Shown here piece by piece: positions 1 to 5,894 of a stretch of 6,163 bases of DNA. The DNA lies in the NCBI GenBank assembly GCA_023459755.1, contig JAEWSS010000023.1, positions 1-6,163 on the forward strand, read 5' to 3'. Below the pieces are notes generated by a model that worked only from the letters and a program-made list of their open reading frames with translations, made no database searches and was not told the origin of the DNA. Both the position numbers and the translations under genes were made by a program. Source of the stretch: Verrucomicrobiota bacterium. Lineage in GTDB: Bacteria > Verrucomicrobiota > Lentisphaeria > Victivallales > Victivallaceae. Numbering within the stretch: position 1 is the stretch's first letter; every line of letters begins with the position of its first letter.

Positions 1-2427
1 GTGCAGTATAAGGTGAACACGCTTGGCCGGCTCACCACGCCGGAAGAGTTCGGCAACATCATTGTCAAGGTCGGCGAAAACGGCGGCCAGATCCGGCTGC
101 GCGACGTGGCTACGATCGAACTCGGCGCCGAGAACTACGATATGGAGGCCTTTATGAACGGCCGGCCGTGCGTGGGACTCGCCGTTTACAAGGACTCCGA
201 CGCCAACGCCATTGAAGTGGTCAACGCCGTCAACGCGTTTCTGGACGAGAAGTCTGCCTCGTTCCCGGACGGCGTCTCCTATATCATGAGCTACGACCCG
301 ACCGACTTCATCCGCGCCACTATGAGCGAAATCGCCATCACGCTGGTGTTGACTTTCGTTCTGGTGGTGGCCATCACCTACCTGTTCCTTCAGGACTGGC
401 GGGCGACTTTGATCCCGACGCTGACCATTCCGGTGTCCATCATCGGTACGTTCGTTTTTATGGCGGCCATGGGGTATTCAATCAACGTGCTGACTATGTT
501 CGCGCTGATTCTGGTGATCGGCTCGGTTGTGGATGACGCAATCGTGGTGGTGGAGAACACCACCCGTCTGATTGAAGAGGAAAATCTTGACAGTGTCGCC
601 GCGTCCAAGAAAAGTATGCGCCAGATCACCGGCCCGGTGCTGGCCACCACGCTGGTGACGCTGGCGGTATATGTTCCGCTGGCGTTCTACGGCGGCATGG
701 TCGGAACCATCTACAAACAGTTTGCGGTAACGATGTGTATTGCACTGTGCCTTTCCACGGTAAATGCGCTGACGCTGAGCCCGGCGCTTTGTTCGCGGCT
801 GCTGCGCAAGGCCGGAAAACCGGGGCGGATGTTCAGCTGGTTCAATGTCGGACTGAATTTCACCCGTAACGGATTCGTCTCGATTTCAAGAATATTGGTG
901 CGCCGCGCACTGCTGACCATTCTGCTGTTCGGCGGCGTGCTGTTTCTTGATTATCATTTTTACCGGATGCTGCCCGGTGCATTCCTGCCGGACGAAGACA
1001 AGGGCGCGATCATGTGCGCGATCCAGTTGCCGTCCGGCGCCACTTTGAACCGTACCGACAAAGTCGCCAAAGAAATGACCGAAAGAGTTGGCGCGATTCC
1101 CGGAGTGCGTCAGATTCTGGCGGTGTCCGGATTCAGCTTTTTCGGCGGTAACGGCGAAAATCTCGGCGTCGGCATTATTGCGCTTGACCCCTGGGAAAAA
1201 CGGGTGACTCCGGATACGTCGATCGGCGCGATTCAGGAGGAGGCGAGGAGTCGCTGCGCGGCGATTCCTTCGGCCACGATCAACTTTTTCCAGCCGCCGG
1301 CAATCATGGGGCTGGGCGTTTCCAACGACGTTACGTTCATGCTTCAGGCCACCGGCAAGCAGACGGCGCAGGATCTGGCGGCGGCGGTTCGCGCGCTGCT
1401 GGTTGAACTGAACATGTCCACTCCGGAATGTCAGTATGCGTTCACATCGTACGATGCGTCCACGCCGATGCTCTATCTTGACCTTGACCGGGCCAAGGCG
1501 GAGGCCATGGGCGTGCCGATTTCGCGGATATTCAGCATGCTTCAGAGCAAACTGGCGTCAAGCTACATCAACGACTTCAATCTTTACGGCTACAACTTCA
1601 AGGTGAAGATGCAGGCGAAGAGCCAGTTCCGCAGTTCGGCCGACGACGTCGGCCAGCTGTATGTCCAGAACAATTCCGGCGTAATGGTGCCGCTGAGTTC
1701 GCTGGTCGAGGTCAAGCGGGTGGTCGGTCCCCGAGTCCTTACCCGGTTCGACCAGTTCATCGCCGCCAAGATCAACGCCAAAACCAAGCCAGGCGTGGCC
1801 ACCGGTGAACTGATGAACAAGATTCAGGAGGTTGTGCGCGCAAAACTGCCCAAAGACTATCAGGTGTCCTGGGTGGACATGAGTTATCAGGAGCGCGGCA
1901 ACGAGGGCAAAATCGTTTATCTGCTGGCGTTGTCGCTGGTGTTTGCCTATCTGTTTCTGGTTGGTCAGTATGAGAGCTGGACGATGCCGACATCGGTTAT
2001 TTTGTCGGTGGCGGTGGCGATCGGCGGAGCGTTGTGCGGACTCTATTTCCGCAACATGGACTTGAGTATTTACGCTCAGTTGGGCTTGGTAATGCTGATC
2101 GGGCTTTCGGCCAAGAACGCGATTCTGATTGTTGAGTTCGCCTCGGTTGAACGGGAAGCCGGTAAGAGCATTGAGGAGGCGGCGCTTTCCGGCGGACGGG
2201 TGCGCTACCGCGCGGTGCTGATGACGGCGTTGAGTTTTGTTATCGGCGTGTTCCCGATGGTTATTGCCACCGGCGCCGGCGCCGGAAGCCGAGTGGCGAT
2301 CGGTCAGAGTACATTCTGGGGAATGACGGCGGCCACCTGCGTCGGAATATTCTTTGTGCCGGCGTTGTTCGCGCTGTTCCAGAGAATTCGGGAATCGGTG
2401 AAAGCCCGGCTGTTCGGTAAAAAATAA
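1..2427 (+). CDS. RND (AcrB/HAE1-type) multidrug efflux transporter, 5'-truncated by window edge
   Basis: This is the C-terminal 808 residues of an inner-membrane RND pump, which exports drugs or other amphiphiles by proton antiport together with a periplasmic adaptor and an outer-membrane channel. The visible part begins in the first periplasmic porter/docking region (RLTTPEEFGNIIVKVG, about residues 10-25; LRDVATIELGAENYDM, about 33-48). It continues through a membrane block (about 108-265), a second large periplasmic loop (about 320-635) and the final membrane block (about 637-795). The proton-relay aspartates sit in the TM4 motif VVDDAIVVVEN (D178, D179; AcrB D407/D408). The TM10 lysine sits in GLSAKNAILIVEF (K705; AcrB K940), and T742 matches the relay threonine. 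These offsets imply about 230 residues missing to the left, giving the usual ~1040. The GTG at base 1 is therefore an internal valine codon, not a start. No adaptor or outer-membrane gene is visible; they probably lie upstream, as the gene is followed by a terminator. Substrate unknown. Confidence 0.96.
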   Translation: MQYKVNTLGRLTTPEEFGNIIVKVGENGGQIRLRDVATIELGAENYDMEAFMNGRPCVGLAVYKDSDANAIEVVNAVNAFLDEKSASFPDGVSYIMSYDPTDFIRATMSEIAITLVLTFVLVVAITYLFLQDWRATLIPTLTIPVSIIGTFVFMAAMGYSINVLTMFALILVIGSVVDDAIVVVENTTRLIEEENLDSVAASKKSMRQITGPVLATTLVTLAVYVPLAFYGGMVGTIYKQFAVTMCIALCLSTVNALTLSPALCSRLLRKAGKPGRMFSWFNVGLNFTRNGFVSISRILVRRALLTILLFGGVLFLDYHFYRMLPGAFLPDEDKGAIMCAIQLPSGATLNRTDKVAKEMTERVGAIPGVRQILAVSGFSFFGGNGENLGVGIIALDPWEKRVTPDTSIGAIQEEARSRCAAIPSATINFFQPPAIMGLGVSNDVTFMLQATGKQTAQDLAAAVRALLVELNMSTPECQYAFTSYDASTPMLYLDLDRAKAEAMGVPISRIFSMLQSKLASSYINDFNLYGYNFKVKMQAKSQFRSSADDVGQLYVQNNSGVMVPLSSLVEVKRVVGPRVLTRFDQFIAAKINAKTKPGVATGELMNKIQEVVRAKLPKDYQVSWVDMSYQERGNEGKIVYLLALSLVFAYLFLVGQYESWTMPTSVILSVAVAIGGALCGLYFRNMDLSIYAQLGLVMLIGLSAKNAILIVEFASVEREAGKSIEEAALSGGRVRYRAVLMTALSFVIGVFPMVIATGAGAGSRVAIGQSTFWGMTAATCVGIFFVPALFALFQRIRESVKARLFGKK

Positions 2428-2447
2428 CACCGACGGCTGCAATACCG

Positions 2448-2491
2448 GCGGCGATTGCGGAAAAGTTTCCGCGGTCGCCGCGATTTTTTTT
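2448..2491 (+). terminator. Intrinsic terminator of the RND pump gene
   Basis: A 16-bp stem pairs 2448-2463 with 2466-2481, with two G-U wobbles in the middle and a 2-nt apex. It is followed two bases later by eight T residues (2484-2491). It starts 20 bp after the RND stop codon and lies between two convergent genes. On the - strand the hairpin has only A residues before it and no T-run immediately after it, so it works best for the + strand and is not an obvious terminator for larA. Confidence 0.9.
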
Positions 2492-2510
2492 CGTGTTGCC
2501 GAGGCGGTGT

Positions 2511-3839
2511 TCAGCGGCAAATTTTTTCGGCGATTACCGCCACGCCGTCCGGGATTACCGCGATTGTTGCCGAGTCTCCGGCGATTTTTCGTGCCGCGGC
2601 AACGCCTTCGTCAAGGGTGGAGGCGGTGAGCATCCCCATGGAGTTCAGCATGCTGTGCGGACAGTCGCGCGTTACCATTATCACGGTGTGCGTGGACAAT
2701 ATTCGCGCCATGATTTGAAATTCCCACTGATCCGGCTCCGTGCGGTCGCGCGGAACCCGGGCGATCCGTTTCAGCAGTTCATTCGGCGTTTCGCCGCTGG
2801 AAAGATTGCGCAGAAACGACTCGCCGCCATGACCGTCGTTGCATGCGGCGGTCATCACAATTACACCGCCGCGGCGGCATACCGACTCGGCGGCGGTCAT
2901 TCCCTTGACCGCCTGATAGACGTTCTGATCCAGCGGACTGCCGCCGTTTCCGGTGATGACAATATCCGATTCCGGAACCTGTACCGTGCAGTATCTGCGC
3001 AGAAAATCGCATCCCGCCTCATGCGCTTTGCGGAAATCGCCGGCAAATGCCCGGACAATTTTTTTGTCGCCGTTTATCACCACGTTTACGATGAACGCCA
3101 GTTTTGCGCATTGTGCCGCATACAGCATATCGCGGTGGATGGGGTTGTTTTCCAGAACGCCGGTTCTGGAAAACGGGCTTTGGATAAATTCGGCGCAGTG
3201 GTTGGCCAGCACGGTTCGCCGTGCGGCGACGCCGGGCAGGACGCTCTTGCGACCGCCGGAAAACCCGGCGAAAAAATGCGGTTCGATAAAGCCCTCCGCC
3301 ACCAGTAGGTCGGTCTCCGCCGCCAGGCGGTTTACGATCAGCTCTCCGCCGGACGGCAGTGTCCCGATGCGCACCAGCTCCGCATCATTTGAACTGTCAT
3401 GAACAACAATGTGCTCGCGACGCGGAATTTCGACCCCAAACTTGTTTTCAAGCTCTTCAAATGTGGTGGCGCGGTGAAATCCGGTTGCCACCAGAATAGT
3501 GATCCGAATGTCGGGGTTTTGAGCCCGGAGGCGGCGCAGAATTTCCGGCATGATTATTTTACTGGGTACCGGGCGTGTATGGTCGCTGGCGATGATCATC
3601 GCGCTGCGTTTTCCGCGCGCCAGCTCTTCCAGCCGCGGCCCGGCGGTCGGTTCGTCCATTGCCGCGGAAACTTCGGCGATCTGATCGGCGGCCGCCGGCG
3701 GGAGATGCGATTTGAAAATTCCGGTAAGCCGTTTCGCCGGTATAACGGCCGTCATTTGGGTGTTACCGTATGGGACGGCGATCTCAATCGCTTCATCCGG
3801 TTGTCCGGCGTCGGTGGTGCCTGCGGTTTTTCTGGTCAT
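2511..3839 (-). CDS. larA: Nickel-pincer lactate racemase LarA
   Basis: The 442-residue protein is predicted to interconvert L- and D-lactate, or a related 2-hydroxy acid, in the cytoplasm using the covalently bound nickel-pincer nucleotide. All functional residues I recall from L. plantarum LarA appear at a constant +14 offset: D86/R89 in SDHTRPVP (D72/R75), H122 in TGFHR (H108), H188 and pincer-anchoring K198 in EPHFFAGFSGGRKSVLPG (H174, K184), Ni ligand H214 in ANH (H200), and Q309/K312 in YQAVKGMTAAE (Q295, K298). DGHGGE (335-340), PDQW (369-372) and the VIPDG C-terminus also match, so this is a close LarA relative rather than a remote DUF2088 homologue. Length is near the family's ~425; about 15 extra N-terminal residues precede the AVPYGNT strand. 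Met1 is the best start, because the next Met (29) falls inside the domain; its ribosome site is weak. The cofactor genes larB, larC and larE are not in the window. The gene is convergent with the RND pump, and a terminator separates it from the upstream ThuA gene. Substrate could differ, since LarA homologues include other 2-hydroxyacid racemases and epimerases. Confidence 0.93.
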   Translation of the reverse strand: MTRKTAGTTDAGQPDEAIEIAVPYGNTQMTAVIPAKRLTGIFKSHLPPAAADQIAEVSAAMDEPTAGPRLEELARGKRSAMIIASDHTRPVPSKIIMPEILRRLRAQNPDIRITILVATGFHRATTFEELENKFGVEIPRREHIVVHDSSNDAELVRIGTLPSGGELIVNRLAAETDLLVAEGFIEPHFFAGFSGGRKSVLPGVAARRTVLANHCAEFIQSPFSRTGVLENNPIHRDMLYAAQCAKLAFIVNVVINGDKKIVRAFAGDFRKAHEAGCDFLRRYCTVQVPESDIVITGNGGSPLDQNVYQAVKGMTAAESVCRRGGVIVMTAACNDGHGGESFLRNLSSGETPNELLKRIARVPRDRTEPDQWEFQIMARILSTHTVIMVTRDCPHSMLNSMGMLTASTLDEGVAAARKIAGDSATIAVIPDGVAVIAEKICR

Positions 3840-3854
3840 GACAATCCGATTTCC

Positions 3855-3872
3855 CGGCTGTTTGAACAGCCG
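3855..3872 (-). promoter_or_regulatory. 18-bp palindrome in the larA leader, operator or 5' hairpin
   Basis: CGGCTGTT and AACAGCCG form perfect 8-bp arms around a 2-bp centre. The element ends 15 bp upstream of the larA ATG and begins about 15 bp downstream of the proposed -10 box. In the larA mRNA it would fold into a hairpin at the very 5' end, next to the weak GGGAAA-like ribosome site. As DNA it could be a dimeric repressor site just past the transcription start. Read on the + strand it is followed by seven T residues (3873-3879) and resembles an intrinsic terminator, but no + strand gene lies before it. Which role applies cannot be decided from sequence. Confidence 0.6.
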
Positions 3873-3886
3873 TTTTTTTGTGCAGT

Positions 3887-3915
3887 ATTATACGGTGAGT
3901 CTATTCATATATTAC
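3887..3915 (-). promoter_or_regulatory. Candidate larA promoter with consensus -10 box
   Basis: On the - strand 3887-3892 reads TATAAT, a perfect sigma-70 -10 hexamer. With a 17-bp spacer the -35 position (3910-3915) reads GTAATA, only three of six matches, so the promoter would be weak or activator-dependent. Transcription would start near 3880 and give a leader of about 40 nt that opens with the A-run and the palindrome at 3855-3872. It lies downstream of the ThuA-gene terminator, which supports independent transcription of larA. Confidence 0.5.
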
Positions 3916-3970
3916 TCCGTCAGGCCAATATTTCAAATGCGGATGTGCTTTTGGCTGGAAGGATGACAAC

Positions 3971-4002
3971 AAAAAAAGACGCGGTTTGCAAAACCGCGTC
4001 TT
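3971..4002 (-). terminator. Intrinsic terminator of the ThuA-family gene
   Basis: On the - strand the arms GACGCGGTTT and AAACCGCGTC (3978-4000) pair perfectly over 10 bp around a 3-nt loop. A run of seven T residues (3977-3971) follows. Two flanking A-T pairs can extend the stem to 12 bp. It begins about 20 bp beyond the ThuA-family stop codon and about 80 bp before the proposed larA promoter, so it should insulate larA from read-through. Confidence 0.92.
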
Positions 4003-4021
4003 GGAATGGCGGACGTGAGAT

Positions 4022-4807
4022 TTACTTGTTGGTTCCGTCAACGTTCTGGATCAGTCCGGCGCTGGCGCCGTCGCTCGGGTTGACCGAATGGATGGTTTCC
4101 AGCGGTTCCACGCACGGTGCGAACATTTCGCGGAAGAACACCGGCTTCATCCAGCGTACCGCGTTGCCGATGACCTTGATGATGTTCGGGTTGTAATAAG
4201 TTCCGTAAGTTTCGTGACCGGGTTGGAAGTAGAAGACTTTGCCGTAGCCGCGATTCAGTGTGAAGCCGCTGCGGAACACGTTGCCGCCTTCAAACCAGCT
4301 GATAAACAGCAAATGGGCGTCGTCCGGAATATCGAAGCGTTCGCCGTACATTTCTTCGTGTTCAAGTTCAAAATAGTCGCCGATACCCTGAGTGATCGGG
4401 TGAGTCGGAGCCACGTTCCACAGCCGTTCCTTTTCGCCGACTTCGCGCCAGCACAGCGAGCAGTTGCAGCCGGTGACCGTCTTGAATATTTTTGAGAAGT
4501 GGCCGGAGTGCAGAACGATCAAGCCCATGCCCTGCAGAATCCGCGCATGGATTTTTTTGACCAGTTCGTCGGAAACCTCGCCGTGGGCGCAGTGTCCCCA
4601 CCAGATCAGCACATCGGTGTCATTCAGCAGCGCGTCCGGCAGGCCCTGATCGGGGTCGTCCAGTGTGGCGGTACGGATCTCAAGATCGTCGGCGGCAAGG
4701 CCCTTGGCCAGTGCGCCGTGGATGCCCTGCGGATAAAGGTTGGCGATGTAGGCGTTTTCTTTTTCGTGACGTCCCTCGTTCCAGATGGTAAGTTTAATCT
4801 TTTCCAT
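4022..4807 (-). CDS. ThuA-domain protein (trehalose-utilisation family, class I glutamine-amidotransferase-like fold)
   Basis: The 261-residue cytoplasmic protein has no signal peptide and belongs to the ThuA family. The family is named for Sinorhizobium meliloti ThuA, which works with ThuB in a 3-keto-disaccharide route for trehalose, but many members have no assigned substrate. Visible family blocks in order are WNEGRHEK (9-16), YPQGIH (25-30), [14 protein letters not shown] (65-78), [15 protein letters not shown] (95-109), [11 protein letters not shown] (120-130), HPITQGI (136-142), [10 protein letters not shown] (152-161), [15 protein letters not shown] (167-181) and [16 protein letters not shown] (189-204), ending at NAVRWMKP (215-222). 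The conserved histidines are H72, H75, H100, H103 and H198. A cysteine cluster CNCSLC (114-119) lies where relatives I recall have a single cysteine. The last ~30 residues are outside the recognisable core. The start is fixed by a good ribosome site at 4818-4823. It is transcribed divergently from an AraC-type regulator, its probable controller. I cannot name the substrate; a sugar or keto-sugar is a guess. Confidence 0.92.
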   Translation of the reverse strand: MEKIKLTIWNEGRHEKENAYIANLYPQGIHGALAKGLAADDLEIRTATLDDPDQGLPDALLNDTDVLIWWGHCAHGEVSDELVKKIHARILQGMGLIVLHSGHFSKIFKTVTGCNCSLCWREVGEKERLWNVAPTHPITQGIGDYFELEHEEMYGERFDIPDDAHLLFISWFEGGNVFRSGFTLNRGYGKVFYFQPGHETYGTYYNPNIIKVIGNAVRWMKPVFFREMFAPCVEPLETIHSVNPSDGASAGLIQNVDGTNK

Positions 4808-4874
4808 TTTTCAGCAGCTCCTTGTTGGTTTTGTCGAGTGGAGATTTTTCAGTCAGAGATAATATATTTTTCAG
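4806..4874 (+). repeat. Three direct copies of ATTTTTCAG in the divergent control region
   Basis: The 9-mer ATTTTTCAG occurs at 4806-4814, 4844-4852 and 4866-4874. The two copies nearer the araC-type gene are 22 bp apart, about two helical turns and close to the ~21-bp period of AraC-family half-sites. One inverted 8-bp match (TGAAAAAT, 4922-4929) lies on the other side of the promoters. The copy at 4806 overlaps the ThuA start codon and may be coincidental. The local AT-richness raises the chance of accidental repeats, so function is only suggested. Confidence 0.45.
4818..4823 (-). promoter_or_regulatory. Ribosome binding site of the ThuA-family gene
   Basis: The - strand reads AAGGAG, a near-complete Shine-Dalgarno sequence, 10 nt before the ATG at 4807. 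It is the clearest ribosome site in the window and fixes this start. Both larA and the araC-type gene have much weaker sites. Confidence 0.85.
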
Positions 4875-4888
4875 AAAAATATTTGCAA
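4859..4888 (-). promoter_or_regulatory. Candidate promoter of the ThuA-family gene
   Basis: On the - strand the -35 box is TTGCAA (4888-4883, four of six matches), the spacer is 18 bp, and the -10 box is TATTAT (4864-4859, five of six matches). Transcription would start near 4852, giving a leader of about 45 nt that includes the AAGGAG ribosome site. The spacer is filled by a 19-bp inverted repeat, and the -35 hexamer is shared with the proposed promoter on the opposite strand. Confidence 0.5.
4864..4882. promoter_or_regulatory. 19-bp perfect inverted repeat inside a promoter spacer, candidate operator
   Basis: ATATTTTTC and GAAAAATAT are exact 9-bp inverted arms around a single central A at 4873. 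The repeat fits the 18-bp spacer of the ThuA-gene promoter almost exactly and touches the shared -35 hexamer. A dimeric protein bound here would block or remodel polymerase access. The left arm is also a copy of the repeated 9-mer ATTTTTCAG. Confidence 0.6.
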
Positions 4889-4911
4889 TTTCCAATGTGC
4901 AGTAATATTAT
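4883..4911 (+). promoter_or_regulatory. Candidate promoter of the AraC-type regulator gene
   Basis: TTGCAA at 4883-4888 (four of six matches to the -35 consensus) is followed by a 17-bp spacer and TATTAT at 4906-4911 (five of six matches to -10). Transcription would start near 4918, about 40 bp before the ATG at 4958. TTGCAA equals its own reverse complement and also serves as the -35 of the divergent ThuA-gene promoter. The two polymerase sites would overlap. Confidence 0.5.
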
Positions 4912-4914
4912 ATC

Positions 4915-4942
4915 ATTAATATGAAAAATCTACGATATTAAT
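4915..4942. repeat. 8-bp inverted repeat in the leader of the AraC-type gene
   Basis: ATTAATAT (4915-4922) and ATATTAAT (4935-4942) are exact inverted copies separated by 12 bp. They lie between the proposed transcription start (~4918) and the ATG at 4958. The pair could be an autoregulatory site or a weak leader hairpin. Because both arms consist only of A and T in an AT-rich region, chance is a real alternative. Confidence 0.35.
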
Positions 4943-4957
4943 TTTCAACGGTCGTTT

Positions 4958-5875
4958 ATGGAGTTTTCAATCCCCGATTTCAACTGGAAAAGTGATGATC
5001 CGGCGTCGGCTGACGCAACAATCCGTTCGTCCGTGCGTCTGCTGGCGGAGGCGGCCGGCCGGCGCGAGCTGCGTTGTCTGGTCGGCGACTCGCGCGAGCG
5101 CTGGAGCGATCGAATGCAGGTGGCCGAACACGCCCACGCTTTTTTCGATGAATGGTTTTTTCAGCTGCGCGGCAAATGTGAATTTGCATTTTCACCGTTT
5201 GAGCGGACAACCATCCTGGCCGGAGACGCACTGCTGGTTCCGCGCGGCGTGCCGCATTGGGAAACCGCCGGGGATGCCGCCGACGGCGGGTTCGCCAACC
5301 TGGTGCTGGTACTCGGTGAAAATTCCGCAACACTGCATCTGGCACTGCCGTCGGCTGACGACTCGGAATATCCGGAAGTCTACCGGATGCTTCAGATGCC
5401 CGGAGACCAGTTTTATCGCGGCATATCCAAAGCGGTGCGAAACGCCGGAGACCCTGCGGTGTCCGGACTGCTGATGGAGGCGCTGTTCCGGCGGATGGAG
5501 ATCGACGTCGGCGCCGCCGGCGACCGTTCGGCGCCGCCGCTGCATCATCTGGCTGAACGGGCGAAGCGTTTGATTGACAACAGTCGAGCCGACCAGTGGT
5601 ACACCGTTGCCGCACTGGCCGGAGAACTGTTGTGCTCCCCCAACTATCTTTCCAGCGTCTTTCATCAGAGTTACGGTATTACGCTGAAGGAGTTTCTGAT
5701 CCGCAACCGTCTTGAAAATGCGCAGACCATGCTGTTGAGCGGACGGCTGAACGCGTCCGAGGTGGCGGCGGCCTGCGGATTTCAGGACGCCGCTTATTTC
5801 GCCAGGATTTTCCGGCGTCGTTTCGGCTGTACGCCGTCGCAGTTGAGCAAGCGGGCCGACGGCGTGCGGCGTTGA
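4958..5875 (+). CDS. AraC-family transcriptional regulator with N-terminal metal-type cupin domain
   Basis: The 305-residue cytoplasmic DNA-binding protein has a sensor domain followed by an AraC/XylS DNA-binding domain, the usual size and order. The N-terminal part carries both complete cupin motifs. Motif 1 is H58-x-H60-x4-E65-x6-G72; motif 2 is G89-x5-P95-x-G97-x2-H100. All four candidate metal ligands are therefore kept, although many AraC cupin sensors have lost theirs. The C-terminal part has two helix-turn-helix units, the first around YTVAALAGELLCSPNYLSSVFHQ (215-237) and the second around NASEVAAACGFQDAAYFARIFRRRFG (265-290), ending in the typical CTPSQL. The ATG at 4958 is the only reasonable start: an in-frame TGA lies at 4922-4924 with no ATG, GTG or TTG between. 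Its ribosome site is poor. The gene is divergent from the ThuA-family gene across 150 bp of AT-rich DNA packed with repeats, so control of that gene, and perhaps of itself, is the most likely role. The ligand is unknown. Confidence 0.93.
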   Translation: MEFSIPDFNWKSDDPASADATIRSSVRLLAEAAGRRELRCLVGDSRERWSDRMQVAEHAHAFFDEWFFQLRGKCEFAFSPFERTTILAGDALLVPRGVPHWETAGDAADGGFANLVLVLGENSATLHLALPSADDSEYPEVYRMLQMPGDQFYRGISKAVRNAGDPAVSGLLMEALFRRMEIDVGAAGDRSAPPLHHLAERAKRLIDNSRADQWYTVAALAGELLCSPNYLSSVFHQSYGITLKEFLIRNRLENAQTMLLSGRLNASEVAAACGFQDAAYFARIFRRRFGCTPSQLSKRADGVRR

Positions 5876-5894
5876 GGTGTATGCCGGGGGCGGC

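Noticed and set aside
1..3. GTG at the first base as the start codon of the RND gene
   Set aside because: The visible sequence begins inside the first periplasmic region. The first transmembrane helix and about 230 residues of the family are missing, so the gene must extend past the left edge.
2266..2290. GGCGCC-rich tandem-looking stretch in the RND gene
   Set aside because: It encodes the conserved ATGAGAGS segment near the C-terminus of RND pumps; codon bias explains the repeat.
2407..2450. Possible - strand terminator for larA (short GC stem followed by TTATTTTTT on the - strand)
   Set aside because: The stem has only three pairs on each side of a mismatch, with a long loop. It is much weaker than the other hairpins here, so I did not annotate it.
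1558..2520. 320-codon open frame on the - strand
   Set aside because: It lies antisense to the RND gene, has a low-complexity Arg/His/Gln-rich translation and no recognisable domain. GC-rich DNA often yields such shadow frames.
2493..3308. 271-codon open frame on the + strand
   Set aside because: It is antisense to larA, whose protein shows unmistakable motifs. The translation of this frame has no family features.
3840..4021. Hidden small gene or small RNA in the 182-bp gap between larA and the ThuA gene
   Set aside because: The gap is accounted for by a terminator, a promoter and the larA leader palindrome. The short + strand frame here is the tail of a shadow and has no ribosome site.
4907..4912. 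Exact TATAAT on the - strand as the main ThuA-gene promoter
   Set aside because: The -35 position at 17-bp spacing (4930-4935) reads TCGTAG, with only two matches. The TTGCAA/TATTAT pair is better balanced. It remains possible as a second, upstream start.
5876..5894. Bidirectional terminator between the araC-type and MATE genes
   Set aside because: The 19-bp gap contains only a short GC run and no T-tract. No stable hairpin is visible.
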